A stretch of DNA of 13,106 nucleotides from Actinobacteria bacterium UBA3120 (GTDB taxonomy: Bacteria > Actinomycetota > Actinomycetes > S36-B12), in the NCBI GenBank assembly GCA_002365735.1, contig DEZY01000023.1:1-13106 (forward strand), in the 5' to 3' direction. A model generated the notes under the pieces. The model did no database searches, was not told where the DNA came from, and saw only the letters and a program-made list of their open reading frames with translations. Positions 7,340-13,106 of the stretch are shown here, piece after piece. How positions within the stretch are numbered: position 1 is the first letter of the stretch; each line of letters begins with the position of its first letter. Made by a program: the position numbers and the translations under genes.

Positions 7340-8205
7340 GGAGTTTCACCTAACTCAATAAGAAGGTCGGCCGCCTGATCAACAGAAAGCACGCCAGCAT
7401 CAAGCGCTCGATCCGTTGCCAGCCGTGCCAGGGCTCGGTATGCATTTTGTGAACTTGGACGTTCCTGTAATGCGTCTAGGTGTTTGCGAATCACTTCACA
7501 GTCGCCTCGAGCTACCGGACCTGTCAATGCTTTGTCTCCTAATCGCAAGGCATTATCCAGCGACGCACTTAATAGCGGTGCCAGTAATCGTTGAGGGTTT
7601 TCCATGCCCGAATCAGCTAAGAGAGAAACAGCTTCGTTGACCAATACATTGAGATAATTCGAACTGAGGACCATCGCGGTGTGGTAGATGGCTCGTGCCT
7701 CTTCTGGAACCCAGACAGGTTCCCCACCCATCTCGACAACGAGGGCCTCAGCAACTGGGCGGAGCATTTCCGTGGTGGTGACACCGAAAGGGGTGTCTAC
7801 TAAACGAGCCAAGTCAACGCTGGTCCCGGTAAATGTCATCGCCGGATGAATGGCCATGGGCGATATTTGCGGAGCGGTATCGCACACTGAGATTCCGTAG
7901 CTGCCTGAAGTGTGGGCAACGAATTGCCCTGGAACGAACACTTCACTGGAAGAAAACCCACGAATGAGTTCAGGTAGAACCTGATCAGGTACTGCCAAGA
8001 TCAGCAGCTCCGATTCTGCAACAACTTGGTCTGCTGGCTTGATCGGCACACCGGGAAGCAAAGCCGCAGCGCGAAGACACGACAAATCTGACACTGCACT
8101 GACCCCGATGCAGTTGTGCCCGGCTGCGCGAAGAGCCGCCCCAAGAACCGCCCCAACGCGCCCAGCGCCGACTACCCCAATACGCAAGCGCGGAGGCGAG
8201 TCCAT
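7336..8205 (-). CDS. Rossmann-like and DUF2520 domain protein, linked to pantothenate synthesis
   Basis: A 289-residue predicted NAD(P)-dependent oxidoreductase of unproven function. The dinucleotide-binding motif GAGRVG is at residues 13-18 within an N-terminal Rossmann domain (about 7-125), with LLILAVPDQVL as the mid-domain strand. HTSGSYG and SPMAIHPAMTFTG mark the junction to the helical DUF2520 domain (about 130-260). This family member lies directly before panC here and, from memory, also in M. tuberculosis (Rv3603c), with a 4-base overlap in this window. That makes a step in pantoate supply, such as ketopantoate reduction, a reasonable guess, but I see no direct proof. The ATG is supported by a -10 box ending 6 bases upstream. 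It heads the five-gene operon and is divergent from the MidA-like gene. Confidence 0.85.
   Translation of the reverse strand: MDSPPRLRIGVVGAGRVGAVLGAALRAAGHNCIGVSAVSDLSCLRAAALLPGVPIKPADQVVAESELLILAVPDQVLPELIRGFSSSEVFVPGQFVAHTSGSYGISVCDTAPQISPMAIHPAMTFTGTSVDLARLVDTPFGVTTTEMLRPVAEALVVEMGGEPVWVPEEARAIYHTAMVLSSNYLNVLVNEAVSLLADSGMENPQRLLAPLLSASLDNALRLGDKALTGPVARGDCEVIRKHLDALQERPSSQNAYRALARLATDRALDAGVLSVDQAADLLIELGETP
7346..7351 (-). promoter_or_regulatory. ribosome binding site of panC
   Basis: AGGTGA on the minus strand, 6 bases before the GTG at 7339. It lies inside the end of the DUF2520 gene and selects the GTG as the panC start, in contrast to the leaderless starts elsewhere in the window. 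Confidence 0.65.
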
Positions 8206-8211
8206 GCCAAA

Positions 8212-8217
8212 AGCCTA
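8212..8217 (-). promoter_or_regulatory. -10 box for the DUF2520-panC-nadB-nadC-coaX operon
   Basis: TAGGCT on the minus strand fits TANNNT and ends 6 bases before the ATG at 8205, so the transcript should begin at the start codon. No Shine-Dalgarno is present. It lies in the same 34-base gap as the divergent -10 at 8226-8231; the two boxes are 8 bases apart. Confidence 0.5.
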
Positions 8218-8225
8218 TGGGTGAC

Positions 8226-8231
8226 TAACGT
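8226..8231 (+). promoter_or_regulatory. -10 box for the MidA-like/NuoD-like pair
   Basis: TAACGT fits TANNNT and ends 8 bases before the ATG at 8240, consistent with a leaderless or nearly leaderless transcript. No Shine-Dalgarno and no clear -35 are seen. Confidence 0.45.
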
Positions 8232-8239
8232 CGTACCCC

Positions 8240-9106
8240 ATGTCCCCTTACCTTCCTTGGATCGACGCCTGGGAGTCCGCAGCTTTCGGCCCCAAAGGCT
8301 TTTATGGAGAGTTCGGTTCCGGGGGAACAAATCCCTATCAGCACTTTGACACAGCAGTTCGATCTGACCCAGATTTGTCCGGAAAAATATTTCCTTATTT
8401 ACTCGAGGCCTATGAAAACTGCGGATCACCCGCCGAGTTTTTGATCCTCGATTCGGGTGGATCCGACGGCTCACTGATCGCGTCTGTCAATACGTCAATC
8501 GCTGAACATGGGCTTGACTGGAATACCCAAGTTTTCGATGTCTCCAGCGGTGATATTCGGCACATCGGGATTCGAGAAGAGTTTGGAATAGTGATCGCCC
8601 ACGAACTCCTTGACGACATCCCCGCGACCATTGTCGAATATGACGAGTTCCTGACCCCGCGCATCGTGCTTGTTGACCCAGAATCTGGACACGAGGAAAT
8701 GGGCGAGCCGTTATCTGGGCCAGAGCTGGATTGGCTTAAACGCTGGTGGCCAGCCACGGTGTCACACGCTCGTCGAGAGATCGGAACGACTCGAGACCAC
8801 ACGTGGATCCAGCTAGTGAATATTTTTGGCACTGGCCGGGCGATTGCGATCGACTACTCGCATTCATTGGCTCAGAGATCCCAAGGATTGTGGGATGCCG
8901 GCACGTTAGCGGGATATCAACGCGGTAGATCGGTCCGCCCCGTCCCCAATGGCAAGGTCAATATCACCGCACATGTGTCATTGGATTCGTGTGCAAGTGC
9001 TGCAGCTACTGCACGTTCGGACCTCACAAAGACCCAAGCATTCGGCCCTGACCCGACTAGGAGTGATTTCAGGTGGCTCGTTCAAGATTTCGGATCACGA
9101 CCATGA
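8240..9106 (+). CDS. SAM-dependent methyltransferase, MidA/NDUFAF7 family (COG1565)
   Basis: A 288-residue predicted class I methyltransferase. The SAM-binding loop is FLILDSGGSDGSL at residues 67-79, a loose form of motif I that keeps Asp71, Gly73 and Gly77. The family's marker AHELLDDIP at 120-128 matches the N-E-x-x-D-x-x-P segment of NDUFAF7/MidA. GRAIAIDYS at 199-207 and GTLAGYQRGR at 221-230, followed by NITAHV, complete the COG1565 pattern. The actinobacterial opening TNPYQHFDTAV is at 30-40. Family knowledge: human NDUFAF7 dimethylates an arginine of NDUFS2 during complex I assembly. The next gene, 12 bases downstream on the same strand, encodes a homologue of NDUFS2, so that protein is the likely substrate (inference). 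The ATG is set by the -10 box upstream. It is shorter than the human protein, mainly at the N-terminus. Confidence 0.82.
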   Translation: MSPYLPWIDAWESAAFGPKGFYGEFGSGGTNPYQHFDTAVRSDPDLSGKIFPYLLEAYENCGSPAEFLILDSGGSDGSLIASVNTSIAEHGLDWNTQVFDVSSGDIRHIGIREEFGIVIAHELLDDIPATIVEYDEFLTPRIVLVDPESGHEEMGEPLSGPELDWLKRWWPATVSHARREIGTTRDHTWIQLVNIFGTGRAIAIDYSHSLAQRSQGLWDAGTLAGYQRGRSVRPVPNGKVNITAHVSLDSCASAAATARSDLTKTQAFGPDPTRSDFRWLVQDFGSRP

Positions 9107-9118
9107 AACGATACACAC

Positions 9119-10204
9119 ATGCGTAACTTGATTGCCGGTGTTGGTTTAGCACCCGGTGAACTCAAAATTGATCTCGGAGAATTCCACCCCAGTGCCCAGG
9201 GCGGCTTCCAGCTGCACCTCACTCTTGAGGCCGACAAAATCACACACGTCGAACCAAGAATTGGATTTATGCACCGGGGCGCAGAAAAACTCTTTGAAGT
9301 TCGTGACTACCGGCAAATCATGATGCTGGCTAATCGCCATGACTGGTACGCGCCGTTTACTTCCGAATTAGGAGTGGCGCTCACCTTAGAAGCAGCAATG
9401 GGAATTCACCCGCCGGAACGGGCCACTTGGATCCGCATGCTCCTCGCCGAGTTCACTCGGATATCAGCGTTGATTGCATTTATGCCTGCTACCGAAACAA
9501 TCCGATTACGAAATATGATTGCCAATTTTTTGGAATTAGTTACTGGCAATCGGGTGCACCCAATGTTTGCGCGAATCGGAGGGGTGGCTCACGACCTACC
9601 AGCACATGCGGAGAATACAAGCCGCTCAATCATTACCGAACTGCGCACAATGCTCCCCCGGCTCACAAATAGCCTCAATGCAGATGAATTGCGTGGACTG
9701 GCTTTCCTTGCGCCCAGCGACGCGATTTCTTTTGGCACGAGCGGACCGGTTGCTTGGGCCAGCGGCCTCGATAATGACTTGCGATTCGCCGGTCAGTACC
9801 TCGGTTACGGGGAGTTAGAGGTCACTAAACCGCCGCTGTATCACGATGGAGATGCCTACTCGCGCTTTTTGGCAGCACTTGATCAACTTGAGCTCAGTAG
9901 TGCACTCATTGAGCAAGTGTGGCCGCACCTTGATTCCACACAGGGGCAAGAGGTCAATGTTGTTTTACCGAAAGTTGTGCGAGCTCCAGAAGGAAACACC
10001 TACCACTGGGCTGATGGGCCAACCGGAATAAATGGTTGGTACTTGGTTAGCGCCGGCGACAAAACACCCTGGCGTCTGAAATTGCGATCGGCTTCATTCA
10101 ATAACTTTCAAGCACTAGTTCCCACCTTGGTGGGACTTCAACTCGATCAACTGCCGGCCGCAATCGGCAGCATGTTTCTCGTTATCGGTGACTTGGATCG
10201 TTAG
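9119..10204 (+). CDS. NuoD-like protein (NADH-quinone oxidoreductase subunit D paralogue)
   Basis: A 361-residue homologue of complex I subunit NuoD/Nqo4/NDUFS2 and the hydrogenase large subunit, about 50 residues shorter than Thermus Nqo4. Clear matches are EFHPSAQGGFQLHLTLE at 21-37, IGFMHRGAEKLFE at 48-60, VTGNRVHPMFARIGGVAHDLP at 141-161 (family GxR...RIGGV), ASGLDNDLR at 214-222, WRLKLRSASFNNFQ at 318-331 and the terminal IGDLDR. It departs at key sites. By my alignment the quinone-binding His38 and Tyr87 of Nqo4 become Gln27 and Trp76, and the C-terminal PRGE-like loop is DGPTGING. It has no cysteine at all, so no metal site as in [NiFe] hydrogenase. Arg53 in HRGAEK is the position methylated in mitochondrial NDUFS2. 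No other nuo gene is present in the window. The role is unknown; a standard complex I subunit is unlikely. The 3' end overlaps the convergent small gene by 23 bases. Confidence 0.85.
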   Translation: MRNLIAGVGLAPGELKIDLGEFHPSAQGGFQLHLTLEADKITHVEPRIGFMHRGAEKLFEVRDYRQIMMLANRHDWYAPFTSELGVALTLEAAMGIHPPERATWIRMLLAEFTRISALIAFMPATETIRLRNMIANFLELVTGNRVHPMFARIGGVAHDLPAHAENTSRSIITELRTMLPRLTNSLNADELRGLAFLAPSDAISFGTSGPVAWASGLDNDLRFAGQYLGYGELEVTKPPLYHDGDAYSRFLAALDQLELSSALIEQVWPHLDSTQGQEVNVVLPKVVRAPEGNTYHWADGPTGINGWYLVSAGDKTPWRLKLRSASFNNFQALVPTLVGLQLDQLPAAIGSMFLVIGDLDR

Positions 10205-10478
10205 CCCGAATATAAGTGGCAAAACGAGCGCGTAGTAGCGCTTCCATGTCCGGATCTATTTGCCCGTGACCAAACATTTCCTTGGTCGCGCGAACGGTCT
10301 CAATAAAGGTTCCCCCAATTGAACCCAAGTCTCCACCCTCTCCTTCGATCGCCACCATGCCGGGCATGTGCGAAAACACATCAGTGAAGAAACCGATATC
10401 TAGTTTCTTTTCCGCCAGGTGAAATGCCTGGTGCCGCAGTTCGTCAAAGGGCAAGTCTTCAAGAGGGGATTCGCTCAT
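10182..10478 (-). CDS. 98-residue conserved actinobacterial protein of unknown function
   Basis: I cannot assign a function. The protein is acidic and soluble with no membrane segment or signal peptide. It opens with LEDLPFDELRHQAFHLAEKKLDIGFFTDVFSHMP (residues 6 to about 39, a likely helical pair), then a glycine-rich EGEGGDLGS stretch and a helical C-terminal half ending in a LLRARFATYI segment. From memory, similar short proteins beginning with an LPxDELRxxAF segment occur in other actinobacteria near the folate genes. Its stop lies inside the end of the convergent NuoD-like gene (23-base overlap). It follows the DUF3180 gene by 18 bases, and the ATG has its own TANNNT box 6 bases upstream, so it may be transcribed both with the fol operon and alone. 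Confidence 0.75.
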   Translation of the reverse strand: MSESPLEDLPFDELRHQAFHLAEKKLDIGFFTDVFSHMPGMVAIEGEGGDLGSIGGTFIETVRATKEMFGHGQIDPDMEALLRARFATYIRANDPSHR

Positions 10479-10484
10479 GGGTGC

Positions 10485-10490
10485 AGAGTA
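10485..10490 (-). promoter_or_regulatory. possible -10 box for the 98-residue gene
   Basis: TACTCT on the minus strand fits TANNNT and ends 6 bases before the ATG at 10478, the same spacing as upstream of the DUF2520 gene. It lies in the 18-base gap after the DUF3180 gene, so it would be an internal promoter. One three-base match at a fixed spacing can arise by chance. Confidence 0.3.
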
Positions 10491-10496
10491 CTTTGG

Positions 10497-10958
10497 TCAC
10501 GATTCCTCGGTTGCGCCCTGGTCTGTTGCAACGCATAAACTCTCTAACCAGAGCGAGGAAATGACCAAGAGGGCCCCTCCCAAGGCTGCGAGAAAGCCAT
10601 TGATACTCGCGCTCCAACCGGCAGGAGTATCGATACCTGAGATTGAGGCAAGTGACACCCCGGCATAAAAACCGCCAATTACCGAGCCGGTGCGGCTGCC
10701 CGCCAGGGCCAATACTGCGATTCGGGCCGCGACTAACGCTGGAAATGGCGTGGTTCCCGGTTGGCGGCTAAGTCGGGGGCGCGCAAAGTAGGTCCAAATT
10801 CCCAATCCCCCACCTAATATCGCGAGCGCCCCGGCCGCCATCGCCGGCACCGGCAACGAGCGAGCGGTCTGCCCCATCAGAATTTGGGTGAGTGCAAATC
10901 CGATTGCGGCGAGGATCAGAGCGATTACCACAAGCCGGGAGATTTTTGTGGCTCGCAT
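10497..10958 (-). CDS. DUF3180 family membrane protein
   Basis: A 153-residue integral membrane protein with about four hydrophobic segments, near residues 8-28, 37-58, 71-96 and 122-142, and a short polar, acidic C-terminal tail. The pattern of short loops, PFPALVAARIAVLALAGSR and GGFYAGVSL, and a final WLESLC fits DUF3180, whose members sit directly after folK in actinobacteria (M. tuberculosis Rv3605c, from memory). Function is unknown; constant linkage to folK suggests a role near folate or pterin metabolism, but there is no direct evidence. The chosen ATG at 10958 overlaps the folK stop as TGATG; a TTG three bases earlier would add one residue. There are no charged pairs inside the helices that would suggest a transporter. 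Confidence 0.85.
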   Translation of the reverse strand: MRATKISRLVVIALILAAIGFALTQILMGQTARSLPVPAMAAGALAILGGGLGIWTYFARPRLSRQPGTTPFPALVAARIAVLALAGSRTGSVIGGFYAGVSLASISGIDTPAGWSASINGFLAALGGALLVISSLWLESLCVATDQGATEES

Positions 10959-11464
10959 CAACTATTCAGTCCAATCTCAAGCCGGGTAATTTCCTGATTA
11001 GTTGATCTTAATTCACTCACGGGGCCATACCCTGGTAGCTCGGCGAGTTGCCCTGACAGGTTCAATTCTTGCCAAGGAACCGTTACAAAAACCCGTTCCC
11101 ATGCCCGAGGGTGCGGGAGGGTCAAAACGCTATCCGTGCTGATCACCGGCTCTCCGCCCTCCCAAAGCGCGATCACATCAAGGTCCAAGGTTCGTGGACC
11201 CCAGCGAACTTCGCGGGTTCTCGCATGAGAGTTTTCAACCTGATGAAGCGTGTTCAATATTTCGCTCCCAGAATTCTCTGTCGCGAATGCCGCGAGGGCA
11301 TTGAGGAAGTCGGCTTGTTCAACTCCACCCACCGGCGTACTCCGATACACGCTGGAGGCGGCAACCGGAGTCCAGAGTTGGGCGAGTTCTTGGTATGCCA
11401 CTTGCAAAGTGCGGATTGGATCTCCGAGGTTTGCGCCAAATGCAATCAGCACCGTTCCCGTCAT
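10958..11464 (-). CDS. folK: 2-amino-4-hydroxy-6-hydroxymethyldihydropteridine diphosphokinase
   Basis: FolK (HPPK) transfers pyrophosphate from ATP to 6-hydroxymethyl-7,8-dihydropterin, giving the substrate of dihydropteroate synthase. It has 168 residues, the usual size. The N-terminal FGANLGD is at 9-15, SSVYRSTPVGG at 37-47, ADFLNA at 51-56, and the signature RWGPRTLDLDVI at 87-98 supplies the two magnesium ligands Asp94 and Asp96. LPHPRAWERVFV follows, as expected. The ATG overlaps the stop of the folP-folB gene by 4 bases (ATGA), so the enzyme is made together with the two it works between. Confidence 0.96.
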   Translation of the reverse strand: MTGTVLIAFGANLGDPIRTLQVAYQELAQLWTPVAASSVYRSTPVGGVEQADFLNALAAFATENSGSEILNTLHQVENSHARTREVRWGPRTLDLDVIALWEGGEPVISTDSVLTLPHPRAWERVFVTVPWQELNLSGQLAELPGYGPVSELRSTNQEITRLEIGLNS

Positions 11465-12645
11465 AGGTTCATAAATTTGGCCCGGGTGACAACTACGTCA
11501 GCGAATTCACCTTCGATCGGCGCATCGGGTTTGTGAACCCGAATTTTTACACTAACAACCTGTGGGAAGGAAAGGCAATCGGTGGCAATAATTTCGGCAA
11601 GTTTTTCAATCAGGTCGACCGGCTCTCCTGCGATTCGAGCCCGAATAGCGTCGGCCACAACGGCGTAATTAACCGTATCGGCCAAGTGATCGGTGTGCGC
11701 CGCATGTGAAATCGACAGGCCCAATGTTGCATCAACGCTGAAATACTGGCCGTCAATCCGTTCGTGTTCGAGTACTCCATGGCGGCCGAATTCACGCAGC
11801 CCTAGGAGTTCAATGGAGTCGAGCGCTGGATCTGGGTTAACGGCACTCAGGGCTAGGTAGGCATCACTCGTCGCCTGAACATCATGGACCCGCACGCCCC
11901 ATGCGCCGCGTTGCAGAAGGTGCGCCCCTAGGACAGCAGATGCGGTATCGCGCTCGCCCACTGTGCGTGGCGTTGCGTCCGGGGTTGCGAGCAATCCACC
12001 AAGGAATCTCTTGCGGGAAACCCCGATGAGTATCGGGTAACCCAGCGCAAAAAGAGTGTCGACATTTTGCAGGAGTTTCCAATTGTGCTCGGCTTCTTTC
12101 CCAAAACCAATGCCAGGATCAAGGATTATGTTGCCTCTTTCGATGCCTGCTAATTGAGCCGCCTTAGCCGCACTGTGTAGCTCCGTGCATACCTCCGTCA
12201 AGGCGTTTACATAGTGAATGTTTTCTTGCATGGTTTTACTCGGTCCACGCCAGTGCATAAGAACTATGGGGACCCCAAGGCGTGCAACTGTTCTCAGCAT
12301 GTGGGGATCAGACAAACCGCCGCTCACGTCGTTGACCATCTGCGCACCCGCGTCCACAGCGGCTTTGGCGACTTCGGCGCGCATAGTGTCAATACTGACG
12401 TAGATACCCTGCTGGGAAAGCTGCTCAATAACGGGAACAACTCGTTCAAGTTCGACTTCGAGTGAAATCCTTTCCGCACCCGGTCGCGTTGACTCTCCAC
12501 CAACGTCAATGATCTGCGCACCGTGGGCCACCATTAATCTAGCGGCTTGGACCGCTGATTGCGCTGAATCAAATTGACCACCGTCGGAAAATGAATCCGG
12601 GGTCAAGTTCAAAATCCCCATGATTACCGGGGAATGTGCGCCCAT
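11461..12645 (-). CDS. folP-folB: fused dihydropteroate synthase-dihydroneopterin aldolase
   Basis: One 394-residue reading frame joins two folate enzymes. Residues 1-265 are dihydropteroate synthase, which couples hydroxymethyldihydropterin pyrophosphate to p-aminobenzoate and is the sulfonamide target. Its motifs are MGILNLTPDSFSDGG at 9-23, DVGGESTRPG at 47-56, SIDTMRAEVA at 84-93, NDVSGG at 105-110, LDPGIGFGK at 175-183, GVSRKRFLG at 208-216 and RVHDV at 252-256. Residues 276-394 are dihydroneopterin aldolase: LREFGRHGVLEHER, DTVNYAVV with Tyr327, LIEKLAEIIA, and VHKPDAPI with Lys372. The linker is only about ten residues and contains no stop or start codon. The ATG at 12645 lies 5 bases after the folE stop; upstream in-frame codons back to 12771 lie inside folE and give a non-homologous extension, so I reject the longer start. 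Confidence 0.94.
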   Translation of the reverse strand: MGAHSPVIMGILNLTPDSFSDGGQFDSAQSAVQAARLMVAHGAQIIDVGGESTRPGAERISLEVELERVVPVIEQLSQQGIYVSIDTMRAEVAKAAVDAGAQMVNDVSGGLSDPHMLRTVARLGVPIVLMHWRGPSKTMQENIHYVNALTEVCTELHSAAKAAQLAGIERGNIILDPGIGFGKEAEHNWKLLQNVDTLFALGYPILIGVSRKRFLGGLLATPDATPRTVGERDTASAVLGAHLLQRGAWGVRVHDVQATSDAYLALSAVNPDPALDSIELLGLREFGRHGVLEHERIDGQYFSVDATLGLSISHAAHTDHLADTVNYAVVADAIRARIAGEPVDLIEKLAEIIATDCLSFPQVVSVKIRVHKPDAPIEGEFADVVVTRAKFMNL

Positions 12646-12650
12646 GGGAA

Positions 12651-13106
12651 CTAGCGCCCCATAATTAACGTTATGGCCTCGGAGCGCGTGACAGCATCGC
12701 GCAGGGAACCACGAACAACGCTCGTGGTCGTGGTGGCACCGGGTTTGCGCACGCCTCGTAGGGACATGCACATGTGTTCGGCTTCAAGAATCACAATCGA
12801 GCCACGGGGCTGAAGAATATTCATTATGGAATCTGCGATCTGGCCGGTGAGCCGCTCCTGAACCTGTGGCCGCTGGGAAAATACATCGGTTACGCGGGCC
12901 AGTTTGGACAGTCCAGTAATTCGGCCGTTTTCATTTGGGATGTAGCCAATATGCGCACTCCCATGAAATGGCAGTAGATGGTGCTCACACATGCTGCTAA
13001 AGGGGATATCTTTGACAATTACGAGTTCGTCGTGACCCAGATCGAATGTCGTGGTCAATACTTCCTCGGGTGTTTGATGCAGTCCCCCAAAAATTTCCGC
13101 GTACCC
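12651..13106 (-). CDS. folE: GTP cyclohydrolase I, C-terminal part (partial at window edge)
   Basis: FolE opens the GTP ring to 7,8-dihydroneopterin triphosphate, the first step of folate synthesis. The frame continues to the right edge as [16 protein letters not shown], so the TTG at 13058 is an internal leucine and the true start is outside the window. The visible 151 residues are most of a protein usually near 190-200. The zinc site is [11 protein letters not shown] (Cys40 and His43 of the visible part) with Cys113 in [37 protein letters not shown] and TTTTSVVRG are also typical. The zinc ligands identify the type IA (metal-dependent FolE) enzyme rather than FolE2. It is the first visible gene of the folate operon. 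Confidence 0.97.
   Translation of the reverse strand, partial: GYAEIFGGLHQTPEEVLTTTFDLGHDELVIVKDIPFSSMCEHHLLPFHGSAHIGYIPNENGRITGLSKLARVTDVFSQRPQVQERLTGQIADSIMNILQPRGSIVILEAEHMCMSLRGVRKPGATTTTSVVRGSLRDAVTRSEAITLIMGR

Noticed and set aside
8240..9106. Possible dead methyltransferase because of the loose SAM motif DSGGSDGSL
   Set aside because: The Asp and the two glycines of the loop, the HELLDDIP segment and the IDYS strand are all kept, so loss of SAM binding cannot be claimed from sequence.
12646..12771. Longer start for the folP-folB gene at 12771
   Set aside because: The extra 42 residues are Cys/His/Arg-rich, match nothing in dihydropteroate synthase and overlap the conserved end of folE; the ATG at 12645 gives the normal N-terminus.

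Overview
The window is a compact chromosomal segment of an actinobacterium (Actinomycetota). Four things support this. The gene order folE-folP/folB-folK-DUF3180 ... DUF2520-panC ... coaX ... lysS parallels, from memory, the conserved region of Mycobacterium tuberculosis between ftsH and lsr2. LysS has the actinobacterial form of its motif 2 region. ArgA is of the Rv2747 type. Several genes have a TANNNT -10 box placed so that transcripts would start at the start codon (leaderless), a habit common in actinobacteria. Coding is almost continuous: most neighbours overlap by 1 or 4 bases or sit within 20 bases, and there is no gene-free stretch over 60 bases. That suggests a streamlined genome, perhaps a free-living aquatic actinobacterium; the last point is inference. 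I see no mobile element, RNA gene, CRISPR array or phage gene.

Layout. (1) 1-446, plus strand: the 3' end of phosphoenolpyruvate carboxylase, cut by the window edge. (2) 453-2440, minus strand: lysS followed by argA, overlapping by 4 bases. (3) 2498-3190, plus strand: a lone HAD-family hydrolase, divergent from lysS. (4) 3197-8205, minus strand: a five-gene run DUF2520 protein-panC-nadB-nadC-coaX, with every junction overlapping, for pantothenate, NAD and coenzyme A synthesis. (5) 8240-10204, plus strand: an island of two genes, a MidA/NDUFAF7-type methyltransferase and a NuoD-like protein. (6) 10182-13106, minus strand: folE (cut by the window edge), a fused folP-folB gene, folK, a DUF3180 membrane protein and a 98-residue protein of unknown role.

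The genes form two cofactor blocks. The folate block runs from GTP (FolE) through dihydroneopterin aldolase (FolB) and pyrophosphokinase (FolK) to dihydropteroate (FolP). The pantothenate/NAD/CoA block has PanC making pantothenate and CoaX phosphorylating it, while NadB and NadC carry out the first and third steps of de novo NAD synthesis. NadA, PanB and PanD are not in the window.

The most interesting part is the island between the two blocks. In mitochondria NDUFAF7 dimethylates one arginine of NDUFS2, the NuoD homologue. Here the MidA/NDUFAF7-like gene lies 12 bases upstream of a NuoD paralogue that keeps that arginine (Arg53 in an HRGAEK motif) but has lost the two residues that hold the quinone head group in complex I. 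This looks like a methyltransferase-substrate pair whose substrate has left normal quinone chemistry.
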